Shown piece by piece: positions 23,725-35,562 of a stretch of 64,000 bases of DNA (its first letter is position 1; each line of letters opens with the position of its first letter). This DNA is from Carposina sasakii (taxonomy: Eukaryota; Arthropoda; Insecta; Lepidoptera; Carposinidae), in the NCBI GenBank assembly GCA_014607495.2, contig CP053162.1, forward strand, positions 3,728,469 to 3,792,468. The letters run 5' to 3'. Both the position numbers and the translations under genes were made by a program. The notes under the pieces are model-generated. The model saw only the letters and a list, made by a program, of their open reading frames with translations. It did no database searches and was not told where the DNA came from.

Positions 23725-24053
23725 GTATACATATAATAAAAATGTAACGGATCGCTGTCTGTACATGGAAGATATATAAGAAAAAATATTATAGAATACT
23801 CGTACCTTTATCAACGCAATAGTACCCAACATTGATTTTATTGAATTTTGGTCTGTTTGTCTGTGCGTTTGTGCACGCTAATCTCAGAAACGGCTGAACC
23901 GATTTCGATGCAGTTTTTAGGAATATATTGTGATAGGTCCTACTTAACATATAGGCTACTTTTTATTCCGGGAAATGTTATTATCCCGGATAATTTCGGT
24001 ATTTTGTTTTTTTTTTCTGTAGTCCACGCGGACGGAGTCGTGGGCGTACACTA
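23725..24053 (+). repeat. SINE-like family E, long forward copy
   Basis: It has ACATATAATAAAAATGTAAC, CTCAGAAACGGCTGAACCGA, TTTCGATGCAGTTTTTAGG, ATAGGCTACTTTTTATTCCG and GTAGTCCACGCGGACGGAGT. It is about 330 bp and is followed by a family H copy at 24056. Confidence 0.65.
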
Positions 24054-24055
24054 GT

Positions 24056-24160
24056 CTCAACTATACCCTCAGAATTGGTCAGAAGTGGTACCATGTGGTT
24101 CTATCGGCCCTTGGTACTCTGCCTACCCTGTAAGGGATAAAGGCGTGATTAAGAATATGT
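24056..24160 (+). repeat. Repeat family H copy
   Basis: It reads CTATACCCTCAGAATTGGTC, GTACCATGTGGTTCTATCGG and GTAAGGGATAAAGGCGTGAT. It is directly behind a family E copy. Confidence 0.6.
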
Positions 24161-25079
24161 ATGAAATATTTAGTCTTGTGCTAATATATTTATTTATTTA
24201 ATGTCGTACATCGATGTTAAAAGCCCAAGTCTCAAAGGGATAGTAAACAATGACTCTGAACATGTTAGTGATACATCACTAACACCCTACCACGTGATAC
24301 CACGACGCGACTGATCGTTGACAGGAAGGTTTGGAAAAGGGCTTAAAAGGGCATGCTGAGGAATTTCACCCCTTTTGCTAAAGACAACCAACGCTTTCTA
24401 ATAACAGTGCAATGTAATGGTGTAGCTTTTTGTGTGTGCATACAGAGTTGTTTCATGAAACTGAAATATTTTTGGCTCATTAGTGCAAGTGATTGTTCGG
24501 GTTTTGCAAGTGTTTACATAATTTTATATAATAAAAGAAGCAATTTAGAGTCTAATAAACGAATCTAGGAAATGGCTATCAATGCCATTTTAGCTGCGTA
24601 ATATTAATGTAATTTTTTTATTTGTTCGCAGATCAATTTCAATGTCAAGCTATTATTTTAATATATTTGAGCATGTACCTACAATTTTTCATTCTTTATT
24701 TTGTCATCAGGATAATCATTATTTTCCAGCGACCCTACAGGCTGTAAGAAGTCTAACAATGGCAGAGAAAAGACAAAAAGCGATGAAAGGAAAAATTACA
24801 CCACATACATCAAGCTTGTTCCTTTGGGAGTGCTAGGGACGGGACGATACGGTCCACCTACCGCTGTGGGGTAAGTGGGGGACATTTTACTGTTATAGTT
24901 CTCAAATATACATGTACACACATTATAACAATGTATGTGGATTTTTGGACTTGTTGTTCTAAGGATACATGCATGGTTTCGTTATTATTTTGATTTAGAG
25001 TTTTTGTATCTAATAGGCATAAGCTTTCTAAAACTCTACCGTTTGTACCTCCCAAAAAACAAAAGTAGGTCAGCCCTTG

Positions 25080-25385
25080 GTTACGATAGCCCAGTATGAA
25101 GACAAAATTTGAGACTCGAAATCACATGTTAACTTTTATAGATATTATAAAATTATTAATAATGAAATTTTATAGATATTATGGGAAATAGAAGAATGGT
25201 AGAGATAAGCTTGCCATTGTACATGCATCTCTTCTTTAATGTTGTAGACCATATTTCTTTTTGTGTATGTGCAATAAAGAATAAAGAATTCCTAAACAAC
25301 TCAGAAATATTCGTAAATTTTGAAAAATAAACATTTGATTTCGAGTTTCTGGCGCTTAACACGCCCCTTTTGGTACTCCATGTAT
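25080..25385. mobile_element. Foldback MITE family A, decayed copy with insertion
   Basis: It retains GAGACTCGAAATCACATGTT, CCTAAACAACTCAGAAAT, TTTGAAAAATAAACAT and GCGCTTAACACGCCCC..CATGTA. About 130 bp of foreign AT-rich DNA separates the arms. Confidence 0.5.
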
Positions 25386-26089
25386 GTGTACATGGAGGAA
25401 TAAATTAGATTAATAGAGATTCATTTATGGGGGATGTGGAAGTAGCCCTTATTTTAACATTTACCTGGCTGTAAAACTTTTTATAAGCAATTAATTTACG
25501 ATGGGGAAAGCTAAAGCTATAAATATTTTTTATTAAGGCCCCTTTGAGTAATTAATTAAATTTTATCACGAGCAACACATTGGTGTTGATTAGATGATTC
25601 TATGTCTAGGTAAGTAAGTAGGTTATATAGGGTATGGGGGATAGCAAAACAAATACTGAAATAATGAGCAAGTACCATTACATTGAGTTTGACTTTGTTT
25701 GAACCCTACATTTAAAAATACGAGTACTTATTGTGCAAATTATTGTGTGTAAAAAATATTTTGGTCTAGAAAAAAATCAAAAGGTTAGGAATTTTCTTAT
25801 GAAAATTTTAAGTGATTTTCACTGTAGAATCATAGTTTGAAATTATATTAATGTAAAGAATCTGTCGATCAAAACAAAATTATTGCTCATCTCTCGTTCG
25901 GAATAAATGAAATTATAATAAAAGTAGGAACATTAGTAGATAGATAAAATTCTTGATTGTATCTACTTTACATAAAAAGGTGAGCCTAATGGCCCCAGTC
26001 GCATTTTTACCAGCTAGCATGGTTATTAAAAAATAATTTAGTAAGTCTAGTCGTTGGGTTTTTTCTATGAAAGCTGATCAAAGAATATT

Positions 26090-26265
26090 GACCACTATTT
26101 TAGAACCGGGTAAGGTACGAGTGCTGACTTTTGCTGATCCTAAATAAAAAAACAACTGTTCCATACATTTTAGTACAGTAGACATTAAAATTTGCATGGA
26201 ACTGCAGTTTTTTTTCATGGTTTCAGTGATCGTCCATAGTAAAAGTTGTTTCTTTTTACCTACCT
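26090..26265. mobile_element. Diverged family D foldback element
   Basis: The arms AACAACTGTTCCATAC and ATGGAACTGCAGTTTTTTTT pair. The outer part has AAAGTTGTTTCTTTTTACC, like the family D element at 11925. It is strongly decayed. Confidence 0.4.
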
Positions 26266-26659
26266 ATAATAGTCTGGTTAAAAATGAATTAACTAATTAA
26301 ACACCTTCCTAATTAGGTAGGTAGTAGGTAGATATAACTATTTCGTTCTGCTTTCGCTACAAAAGAGATTCAGTTTTATCTGTGTTAGGTGTTAGTAATC
26401 GGTCTCGCTAACTGTCATCCCATGGGGAATCCCCTGAAAATATATTCGTTGCTTTATTCGTTGTAATTTGTTCCAGTAATCTTTAGCCGTTTTGGTTCTG
26501 GGTCCGTAGTGTTATAAATATAAGATATAAGAAGCGCGTTTTCTATTAAAAAATTCTGTTTGTAAAGAGATGCCCGGATTGTCATTGTATAAGTAGGTAT
26601 ATTTAAAGTGAATTGCTTTATAAATAAACTTTAATGTCCTTTTCTTGTGCGTTTATCAA

Positions 26660-26875
26660 TAACTAGCAGCCGCCCACGACTTCGTCCGCGTGAGGGGGCG
26701 TTGTACCCGTGCGAAGCCGGGCAGGTTGTTGTATAGACTGTAGCCTTCCTTGGTAAATGGGCTATATAACACTGAAAGAATTTTTCAAATCAGACCAGTA
26801 GTTCCTGAGATTAGCGCGTTCAAACAAACAAACTCTTCAGCTTTATAATATTACATATAATATATAAGTATAGAT
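26660..26875 (-). repeat. SINE-like repeat (GACTTCGTCCGCG end)
   Basis: It starts AACTAGCAGCCGCCCACGAC and TTCGTCCGCGTGAGGG. It continues with GGGCTATATAACACTGAAAG, TTTCAAATCAGACCAGTAGT and CCTGAGATTAGCGCGTTCAA, then an AT-rich tail. A sister copy is at 51352-51562. Confidence 0.65.
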
Positions 26876-27244
26876 ATTAAAATTAAAAAGCAAACAAATA
26901 AGGATTAGTTATTTTATTAGGTTTAAACAAGTCGGTAGGTAGTTTTTTCAACAAAACTTTATGAAGTTCCACCAAATTTACTTACGTACATCGTAAAAGC
27001 TTGTCCTACTGCGTGGGATGACAGAGATCTTTAACCCTCATCACAATGAGCTTATCATTTGTCAGCCGAGTGGGCGATGTCTGCCACCAAAACTTCTAGG
27101 CTTACAGTTTATTTTTAATCAACTCTTATAATATTACTAATTTATACAATTTACAATACTGATGTTCTGAGGTAGGTATGTATCGTATGCGCCAGTGTAC
27201 AATAGAAAACAGCAGGGTAACTTCGTCATTATTTTTTTATTATT

Positions 27245-27470
27245 TATAAGTGATGATCTCCGACCGTATTTCGGCCAAGGCGACCAATCTCTACGGATAC
27301 TGGCCAGGTACGCAGGAGATATTATAGTGCATGAGTGTGTGCGCAAACACAGATGCACTCTCTATTCCCTCACTCTCATAGTCCGATGGGACGGAAAGCC
27401 GACACGACCGGAGAGAGATCAGGCGCAGGACCAACGGTTTTACGCGCTTTCCGAGGCACGAGCTAAGTGA
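27245..27470 (+). repeat. Lepidopteran-type dispersed repeat (GATGGGACGGAAAGCCGACA)
   Basis: Blocks GATCTCCGACCGTATTTCGG, CATGAGTGTGTGCGCAAACA, ACTCTCATAGTCCGATGGGA and GAGAGAGATCAGGCGCAGGA match a repeat I associate with many moth and butterfly genomes. The open frame over it is probably not a gene. Confidence 0.5.
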
Positions 27471-27524
27471 CAATTTTGCAACATTAAAAGTAAACAGTTT
27501 ACTGTGGACAAGATTTGATTTCAT

Positions 27525-27575
27525 CAGAATATCAGCTGCATCTCCTTCCGTGCATGGCGTAAGAGTCGACTAAGG
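27525..27575 (+). repeat. Repeat family G fragment
   Basis: ATCAGCTGCATCTCCTTCCG and GTAAGAGTCGACTAAGGA match the central part of family G. Confidence 0.5.
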
Positions 27576-27577
27576 AA

Positions 27578-27846
27578 CTAATTTTTTTCCAAAATATTAG
27601 GGTCCAAAGTTGAGTAAATATACTGCGTTTTTCTGCATAAATGCACATTTATGCCTATAGCAAGATTTTTTCACGAGAAATAATTAATATCTGTCTATGA
27701 AAAAACTAGCATAAACACCGGACACTATAAATTTTGACCGATCAAATAATAAAAAAAACAAAAAAAATTACATCATTTCCCAGCAAACTTACTTTATTTG
27801 ATGTAGGTATAGAGCTTCGTTAAGGATGGTAAGGCAAAAACATCCT
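27578..27846. mobile_element. Foldback/MITE family C, truncated copy
   Basis: It has CCAAAATATTAGGGTCCAAA, ACTGCGTTTTTCTGCATAAA, ATTTTGACCGATCAAATAAT and GAGCTTCGTTAAGGATGG, ending CATCCTATA. The end that in full copies reads TACAGGTGATTTTTGGTCG is gone. Confidence 0.65.
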
Positions 27847-29090
27847 ATATATGTATGTATTAATAAAAAGGTACCTAAGACTAGACTTTAACTTTAACAA
27901 CCTGTAACTATATTACTCATAATTGTGCAAAATAAATGATTTGAATTTAAGTTACTTACCCAGTTACTAAAAAACTTAAAAGGAAAATCAATCTTATTGT
28001 GTATATGGGTAGCTTGTTAGATAATCCCATGTACCCTTATCACAACGCACCCATTGTGACCATTTGTCATACTGAGTGGGCGTAATCGAATTTGCTAAAT
28101 TGTAATTGTGAGTCAATGTGACTGTGGCCCATGAACATAGAAAATGGAGAAAAGCGACTGCCGCGTATTTAGGTAATACATATTTAGAAAATAATATCAT
28201 CATTATCATCCACCTGCCTGTCACCATCCCATTATTTTATGAAGTCAGCGTGAAATGTTTTCTTTCGAAACTTATATTGCTTAGGCTGTAGGATTTGCTT
28301 AATAGCCGAATGCTTAACACTAACCCTCTTTAATTATCTCCTAGAGTCATTGACTCAAATCCCCATTTTCAAAACACCAAATCGTTTCCTTTAACCATTT
28401 AGTACGATGTTACATTAGCATATTTCCCACAAGCAAAACAATTTGGGGTATCATCTAACTATTCTAATACAAAAGCTTTTATGCTTTATACAAACTAAAA
28501 TCTGCGAAAGCACTCGCCGCGGCTGCCCTAATGCGGGCGGTGCGGTGCATTAGTCGGAGATATTCAGAGTGGTGACGTGTGCCAAGCTTTCAACTACTTA
28601 TTGAAATTAGGGACAATAAATGGGTATTCAAACCCAGGGATTTGATATCTCCTCCATACATTTCTATGTTCAAACCCGAATTAATGTGTAAGCAGGCTTA
28701 AAAGAAACTTTATTAATTTTTTATTAATAACTAGTTAGTAACGAAAATGCAGTTTTTATTACATTGTGATGTAGATTATTTCCGTATGTAGGTATACTAT
28801 ATTGTATACCCATTTTTTTCGATTTGGTGTTTTTTATTTTCCGCATATTTTTTTAGTTATTATTTAATTGAACTAATAACAAAATTGATAATTGTACATT
28901 TTATGAAGTTATGGTTGATAATCATATGGGGCCCGGTTATATAAAAAAATTGTTTGAAGATTACATTTCAGCACAAAACAATTAATTACTTCCTGTCATA
29001 TAACTGCAAAAAGGTTTTCCATGTTATAGCTAAAGCCTCGAAGCAGGCACTAGGTCACTATAGTGATACGAGTATCATGCATCGAATAGG

Positions 29091-29465
29091 TACTATCAAC
29101 CAAGGCGCCGCTGACATGCCTTAAGGTTTCATTTAGTTTGCAGCGCGTTAGTAAACCACCCTTCAATAGAAAGTCAGAAAAACATTACAATAGACTTTTT
29201 TACTATTGACAAAATGTAAAACAATAAAAATATTGGCTGACTAGCACAGATGTCAAACGTAAGAATATTCTTAACAATGATTTTTACACCCTCTCCTGTT
29301 GTTTAGGGTTTCTCAAGACAAAGGCTCATTTTATGTAACTTTTTGTAAAATTATTGATACAATGAACAGATTGGTATGCAGCAGTAAAGAGTATGATAAG
29401 GAACTATCGTAGCTTGCAAACGAAATTTTTTTAGAATTGTGTCAGCGGCGCCTTGGTTGATAGTA
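29091..29465. mobile_element. TIR element (TACTATCAACCAAGGCGCCG)
   Basis: It has perfect terminal inverted repeats of about 26 bp (TACTATCAACCAAGGCGCCG then CTGACA), 375 bp apart. The interior has no coding potential. No clear target duplication was seen. Confidence 0.7.
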
Positions 29466-29721
29466 CTTCGTAGTTCTCTTAATGGTTGCACGAATTTTAC
29501 TGTAAATACCTTCTTACTTACCTATATAATACTTATTTGAAAGTTTGTAAGAAAGCAAAAATTTTAATCAAATTAAACGTGTTATTACTGTTAGAAAATG
29601 TTTTAAAAATTACATTTAACAGCAAGCTATAATGAATATCTGTGAAATTAAGTTAATGTATAGCTTAAACAATTTTAAATCCTTTTGTAATGATACGGTA
29701 AGTAGGTATTTATTTAACACT

Positions 29722-30030
29722 AGTGGACGCCCGCGACTCCGTCCGCGTGGACTACAGAAAAAACAAAATGTCGAAATTATCCGGGATAAAAACATTTTCC
29801 CGGGATAAAAAGTAGCCTATATGTTAAGTGGGACCTGTCACAATATATTCGTGATAACTGCATCGAAATCGGTTCAGACGTTTCTGAGATTAGCGTGCAC
29901 AAACGCACAGACAAACAGACAAAAATTTCAAAAATCATTGTTTTGGGTACTATTGCGTTGATAAAGGTCTCCTATAATATTTTTTCTCATATATCTTCCA
30001 TGTACAAACTGCGACCCGTTACATTTTTTA
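29722..30030 (-). repeat. SINE-like family E, reverse copy
   Basis: It opens ACTAGTGGACGCCCGCGACT and CCGTCCGCGTGGACTACAG. It continues with AGTAGCCTATATGTTAAGTG, GCATCGAAATCGGTTCAGAC and CCGTTACATTTTT. Its 5' end is followed by the family C element at 30034. Confidence 0.65.
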
Positions 30031-30033
30031 TTA

Positions 30034-30416
30034 TACAGGGTGTTTTTTTGTGGCCACCTTTAACGAAGGGTACGTATTCTATACATGAAATAAAGTAAAT
30101 TTATGCCAAAAAAAATGTGGAAAAAAAAATGAAAAAAAAAAAAATTAAATTCCTTGATCGTGCGAAATTTATAGTGTCTAGTGTTTATGTTAGTTTTTTA
30201 TAGACAGATATTAATTATTTTTCGTGAAAAAATCCGAAGCTACGCGCGTCTATGTGGATTTATGCAGAAAAACGCAGTCTATAGGTAGTACCCTCAACTT
30301 TGGACCCTAATATTTTGGAAACCAGACACTTCCCAGGTATGCTTCCATGGAGAAAAATGATCGTGATGATAAGGAGTTTCCGTAGTAGCAACGTTGACGA
30401 CCAAAAATCATCCTGT
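30034..30416. mobile_element. Foldback/MITE family C, full-length copy
   Basis: It runs from TACAGGGTGTTTTTTTGTGG to AAAAATCATCCTGTA, with TA flanks. It has CTTTAACGAAGGGTACG at one end and ACGTTGACGACCAAAAATCA at the other. It is 383 bp. Confidence 0.75.
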
Positions 30417-31128
30417 ATGTATAGATGAGAAACGCGGTTTTGTAGTAACGTCCTGTAATTATGCAAAACTCTACTATCGTATTATTACCAATAGAATAAC
30501 ATGTATATATGATAAATTTGTGCTAAAGAGCAAATCCGAAGATTTTATTGTTATATCTACCATATATGTATTTATTTATCATAAGGAATCATTAGTATTT
30601 AGCTTATCTAGTTGGCTGTGATTAGGCACCTAGGTAAAAGGCCGCACTACGGCAAAACTGCCGCGGATTTTAACCGCCTGACTTTGTGACTAAAGGAAAC
30701 CAATGGAAGCGGTCGCACTGACGGTTTTTTTCCACCACTAATTTTAAAACCGCGTTTTGTTACATGGCTAGCGGGTAAAAACCGCGCAAAAATTTGAGGT
30801 CCATGGAACTTATATTCGCGGTTCCAGTAGATTCAGCCAAATAGGTAACGGTAATTTCTGTAATCTATCATAAAACCCACGCCAGGCAAGATATATGCAA
30901 ATTGTTCGCTAGTGCAGTCAGCGTGAGCTTGTGTAGACATACGAGAAAATTGCACCATTTCAAAACATGTTACTGTGTAAAGTTAAACAATTTTGTCTAG
31001 TCAAATATGTACACATATCCTAAGTTTATTTGTTGGTATATGTTTTAGTAAACCTACCTATTTAGAAATCATTAGGCTTGGACTGTATTATGGAGTAATG
31101 ACCAAAGAAAGTTATTAAATTAAACAAA

Positions 31129-31134
31129 TTTATT
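31129..31134 (-). promoter_or_regulatory. Candidate polyadenylation signal AATAAA for RPTP
   Basis: AATAAA reads on the minus strand at the far end of the AT-rich, repeat-poor stretch below the RPTP gene. Other matches upstream could equally be used, so the choice is tentative. Confidence 0.3.
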
Positions 31135-33280
31135 TTATACAACAAATAAATATATTTTCCATTAAGTTCCATGTATAAATTTTAAAACTATGTTCAAATA
31201 ACATCCATGACAACAATATATCAATAAGTTATTTTACAATTAGTTTGGAAGTTTGAAAACTCGAAATCACAATTTCTATATAATAATAATAATATTAAGT
31301 ACAATTTCCATTTTAATAAAGTACATGCAATCGAATAATGTAAGTATGTATATGGTATACAATTTATAATTATATTTGGTATAATTTATTTAATTTAGGT
31401 ATGTTGGTATAATTTTAATACTTTTCTAAGGTTTTCTATTTATTTACATTTAATGGTCTGTGCAGCGCGATCGTATAATATATAATACAATCAAAATTAA
31501 CATTATTCAAGTGCTTACATTTGACTAGTAGTAAAACATCGAAAATGGTCCACATGAAATATTAACTTACAATAAAACTTACGTGACAAATATTAAACAT
31601 ACGAAAGTAAAAACATCGTTTCTAAATTAATGAAAAATTAAGTGATTAATAATTTAAAAATCAATTACATGCGACAAGTACTGTTTTCGTTGTAAAATAA
31701 CTTTGTACGCACCTTTTTGATAGTCTGCATAATACGCAAAATGAAAAATTATGGTGCTACATTATAATGTAAGTACATAAAAAACATAAATTAAGCTTTT
31801 AAATTTAAAATTTTTATCGATCATTTTAGCCATAAAAAGTCCACCGCTGAATAGAGGCATCTTCCAAACTAATTATATCATAAAGTTTTTTTATTAATTC
31901 TATTCTTGTTACAGTTTTACTGGTGGAGCGGAATAATTATAGTTCATTATAAAGGAAACAATGTTTTTATTTCAGTATAATTATGTAATAGGTAAGCTAC
32001 TGAATATTATGACAAAAAGCTTGGCTAACGCATTTTCAATACTTAAACAATTCCTATAATTAAATATAATATCTTATTATAAAGAAAACGAAACAAAAAA
32101 TAAATTCACAGAAATAACGACACGACTAATACGGCTTATTAATTATAAGAACAACATAAAGGACCAAACAGAATACGATTATAATTATATAAAGATTGAA
32201 GACTCATAAAGGCATGGACATAATCTTCGTGAAACCATAACAAAGTTTAACAGAATAAACATCGGTAGGTATTAAAATAACATTATAAGAATAACTTGTA
32301 AAACGTGGAACCTACTCGTACTAACAAATGGTTAAAGTTAAATAGATAGGTAATTTAGCTAGAAACGGCTTACGTTTTTATAGATATTATGTGAATATTT
32401 CCGACATTTAATTTTCACTCTATTGTATACGCATGAAATTAAATTAACACATGAATAATAATTATAAAACAACAGTAAATATTGTAAATATTACTTACAA
32501 ATGTCTTTTGTTTCGTAAAAAATTATAGCTCTTAGGTACATGCGTATCGTTTGTTATCATTAACTAAAGCCACATAAAACTTTATAATTGCCTATTTTAA
32601 TCATAATAGAAAAAAGATCTACAGGCGTATAAATATAAAACATTCAGAAAGGACACTGCTGCTTTAATATTTAAACAAATTATATATTATGTATGTATTA
32701 CAAAATTTGACATATTTTCATGTATAGGTAGGTACATTATGTTTTTGAGTAAAGTTGTGCGTTAATAATTAGTAGGCATAATTATATCCTAGGTTATTCC
32801 TATTTTATAATGCGTTTAGGAAATCGACGATAAGGTCTGTGAAAATATATACCTAGTTGGTTTGTATAAATAAAAAACATCAATAGCCATTCGTTCTAGA
32901 AATAGCTCTCGTAAGTCCCAACCCCAGAATAAATAGCCTGATACACATTAGAAAAAGCTTAAACATAATTATTTTTTCAATAGTAATATTATATACCTAT
33001 TTTGGAAATTAATTTTACAAAATATATACCTAAATATTATGTTTGGGTATCTCTTTAGCAAATACGAGAAATAATGCTATATTATACCACTAGTATAATA
33101 TACTAGTAGGTATTATTCGACTTAAAATCAATACAATATAATTTTTTATACAAATGCATACAACATTCAAAATGTCTATGTTTATAATAATAACCAAGTA
33201 TGCGTGATTATAATTACATAATAAATTGGTAAAAAAATATACGTTTTGGCACAATATTACGAAGATAAAAGAAAATAATA

Positions 33281-33636
33281 TACAGGGTGTAAAAAGACAA
33301 CGTTGTTATTTTAATACCACATATTCTTTGTAACGTGACGATAATTTTCTTCTATGGAACCAATCCTGGGAAACGAAAAATTTTTTTTATATTTTTATTG
33401 CAAGCAATGTATTTGTTTGACAAATGTACCTACAAAACTAACATTTTTAAATATTAATATGGTGTAAAACTTAAAAAAAAATGTTTGTTAACTGTTTCTG
33501 ATATTAAAAAAATGCTGATATTCATGTAACTTTGGACCTTAATATCTTGGAAACCCGTGTTTTTCCAAAAAATGATCGTGATGTTACAAAGAATACGAGG
33601 TATTAAAAGAACAAAGTTGTCTTTTTACACCCAGTA
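33281..33636. mobile_element. Foldback/MITE family B
   Basis: It starts TACAGGGTGTAAAAAGACAA and ends TTGTCTTTTTACACCCAGTA, with arms that also pair through ATACC..CATATTCTTTGTAAC. It is 356 bp, non-coding and flanked by TA. It is one of the few repeats in the 31.1-35.3 kb stretch. Confidence 0.75.
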
Positions 33637-34147
33637 TATTTAATTCAATTTCTTACAATAAAATAGCATTTTTATAAGTAAATACAATTTTTCTTTTCAA
33701 AATTAACTGTATAAATTGCTATAAATCAAATGTGTATACATATTATTATGTAGTTTCTGACACTACCTCTCTTCATATATTATAATAATTGTATCTATGC
33801 TTTTCAAGTTGCCTTATTGGTATCTGCAAAATGACTATCTATATATTTTCAAAATAAAATATTTAATGCCTAACAAAATATTAATAAACATTCTATAATA
33901 CTGGAAAAAAACTACAAACATTTAATAACATCAATTATTTTTAGGACATCAAACATTTGAAATAAATATATTTTTTATGTATTAATAAACTATTAAATTT
34001 GAATATTTAAAACATCATTTTAAAATAATCGCTTCCAGAGCTAAACACAATTACATATCCTAGATTATTATAATTTATACACATAAACGATACCTACTGC
34101 CCTGCATAGGTAAGTTATTATAAAACTAAATGTTTTACAACAAGTAT

Positions 34148-34662
34148 GTATACAGCAGGGTATAACAAAAGAGGTACGATAAGCGAAATGCTATGAATGG
34201 AGCCCACTAATTGGCCGCGTGCCGGCAGAGTAGAATTCGTACCACCCCATGTCTGCCCGTGGGTATCGTACGAGGCGATTAAGGGTTTCCGAGAGGTGGG
34301 CTGCAGCGCCTCCCGTGTTGACAACATAGTTCAAAATACAAACTGCGTTCACCAACCCGCCAGCCTGCCAAGCGTGGTGACTATGAGCAAATATCCCCCA
34401 TGGCAGTCTTGTGGCGTGCCCTAGGGGAGGCCTACGTCCAGCAGTGGACTTCAATAGGCTGATGTTGATTGAGGGCTCGCCCACCACTGGGCCCTACATC
34501 CTCCTGATGCAATTAAATATTTTAAGTTTCTATGGATGTAAAAATTCTCGAGTTGTTTAGGAATATACGAGTACATCCAGTATAAAATTTTGTAAATAGG
34601 TGTAGCGGGCTATATTCATAGCATTTCGCCAAAAATACCCCATTTGTTACACAATATATAAA
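34148..34662. mobile_element. Foldback MITE family A, copy split by a family F insertion
   Basis: The left part (ACAGCAGGGTATAACAAAAG, GATAAGCGAAATGC, GGAGCCCACTA) stops near 34205. Family F sequence fills 34206-34466, then a short family K fragment. The right part (CGAGTTGTTTAGGAATA, GGGCTATATTCATAGCATTT, TTGTTACACAATATA) follows. The order shows the A element is older than the F copy. Confidence 0.7.
34206..34466 (-). repeat. Repeat family F, nearly full reverse copy
   Basis: It reads CGTGCCGGCAGAGTAGAATT, CCCCATGTCTGCCCGTGGGT, GACAACATAGTTCAAAATAC, CAGTCTTGTGGCGTGCCC and CGTCCAGCAGTGGACTTC. It lies inside a family A element. Confidence 0.7.
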
Positions 34663-35331
34663 AGTACATTCACTTAAAATAAACACATTGCGAAACACTA
34701 GCTACCTACTGACTAGACACCGCGAAACACAGCGAATCAAAATAGGGTGGGGTGCGAATATCAGCGGGAGGTACAAAAAAGATAACTGAAAAATACATAA
34801 TTAATATACCTATTTTATGATTATTTGATTTTAAAGTAGAGATGAAAAATAAAGTTGTAACAGCCTTGGTGCAATTATTAAAATAAAATAAAAATCATGT
34901 AGATTTTAAACTCCATTCGCTGATATTCATATCCCATTGAGCCTAAACACAGCACTTAAATGTTTCTTGTGTAATGACGACTAATGTAAATATTTGTAAT
35001 TTATCTACGATGACCCTGTGTCAGTCATGGATTGTGACCGGGACGCTTCGGCAATCCTCGAGTACACATTTCTATCTAAGAGATTTAGAATCTACGCTCT
35101 ACGCACGTAGTCGATTTAGGCACTGCCTATCCACCAACGCCCACAGTGTAACTGCGCGTTTTCCTATATTCTATTCAATATCTATTAATTGTAGATTTTT
35201 ATTACAAATAGGTAGTAATATTAGGTTATGTATACAATTTATTTAGAAATTTGGCAGTTACATTTGTTCAACTGACGAAAACTAGAGCTTTACAATAGAT
35301 ACCTACTATAATTACAAGTGAAAACTTCGCA

Positions 35332-35562
35332 CTAACTTATAGGCGGGTCCGCTACACTATACCTACAAACCGAACCTTCTACATCGACTACAATACGAGC
35401 ATCTAGTTCAAAGAGCTGATGCAGGTCAAACACTGCGTCCGTCAGGGAAGTTGTAGGTAGACATGAGCTGGAGCGACTCCGTTGACGGCAAGGGGAAGGC
35501 ACGGGGAGGGGGGCTCGACGGCGGCTGCGGCGGGGCACGGGGGCCGACGCCGCCGCACGCGG
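35332..35562 (-). CDS. Possible second in-frame extension after a TGA-C stop
   Basis: After the second TGA (35563-35565, context CTC TGA CCG) the same frame stays open for 76 codons to TAG at 35332-35334. The first part is GC-rich and Arg-rich. The last part (TDAVFDLHQLFELDARIVVD, then VEGSVCRYSVADPPIS) lies in balanced composition and looks protein-like. Seventy-six open codons could occur by chance, so this is much weaker than the first tail. Confidence 0.35.
   Translation of the reverse strand, partial: PRAAASAPVPRRSRRRAPLPVPSPCRQRSRSSSCLPTTSLTDAVFDLHQLFELDARIVVDVEGSVCRYSVADPPIS

Larger units (their letters stand above)
16662..31128. other. Gene-free, repeat-rich interval between the two genes
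   Basis: This is AT-rich DNA with the MITEs, SINE-like copies and LINE relic listed above. Upstream of the channel gene (16662-16800, minus) there is only a weak TATTTATAG at 16789-16800, so no promoter is called. No further exons or RNA genes were recognised. Confidence 0.5.
31129..35331 (-). other. Putative long 3' UTR of the RPTP gene
   Basis: Between the last open frame and 31129 there is no coding signal on either strand. The DNA is very AT-rich and clearly poorer in recognisable repeats than the rest of the window. Only a foldback element (33281-33636) and a nested repeat pair (34148-34662) stand out. On the minus strand an AATAAA lies at 31129-31134, and many weaker AT-rich motifs occur before it. 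I infer a 3' UTR of up to 4 kb, but its extent is unproven. Confidence 0.4.

Noticed and set aside
27195..27524. Frames of 73-91 codons on both strands
   Set aside because: They lie on a dispersed repeat (GATGGGACGGAAAGCCGACA), and neither strand shows a protein family motif.
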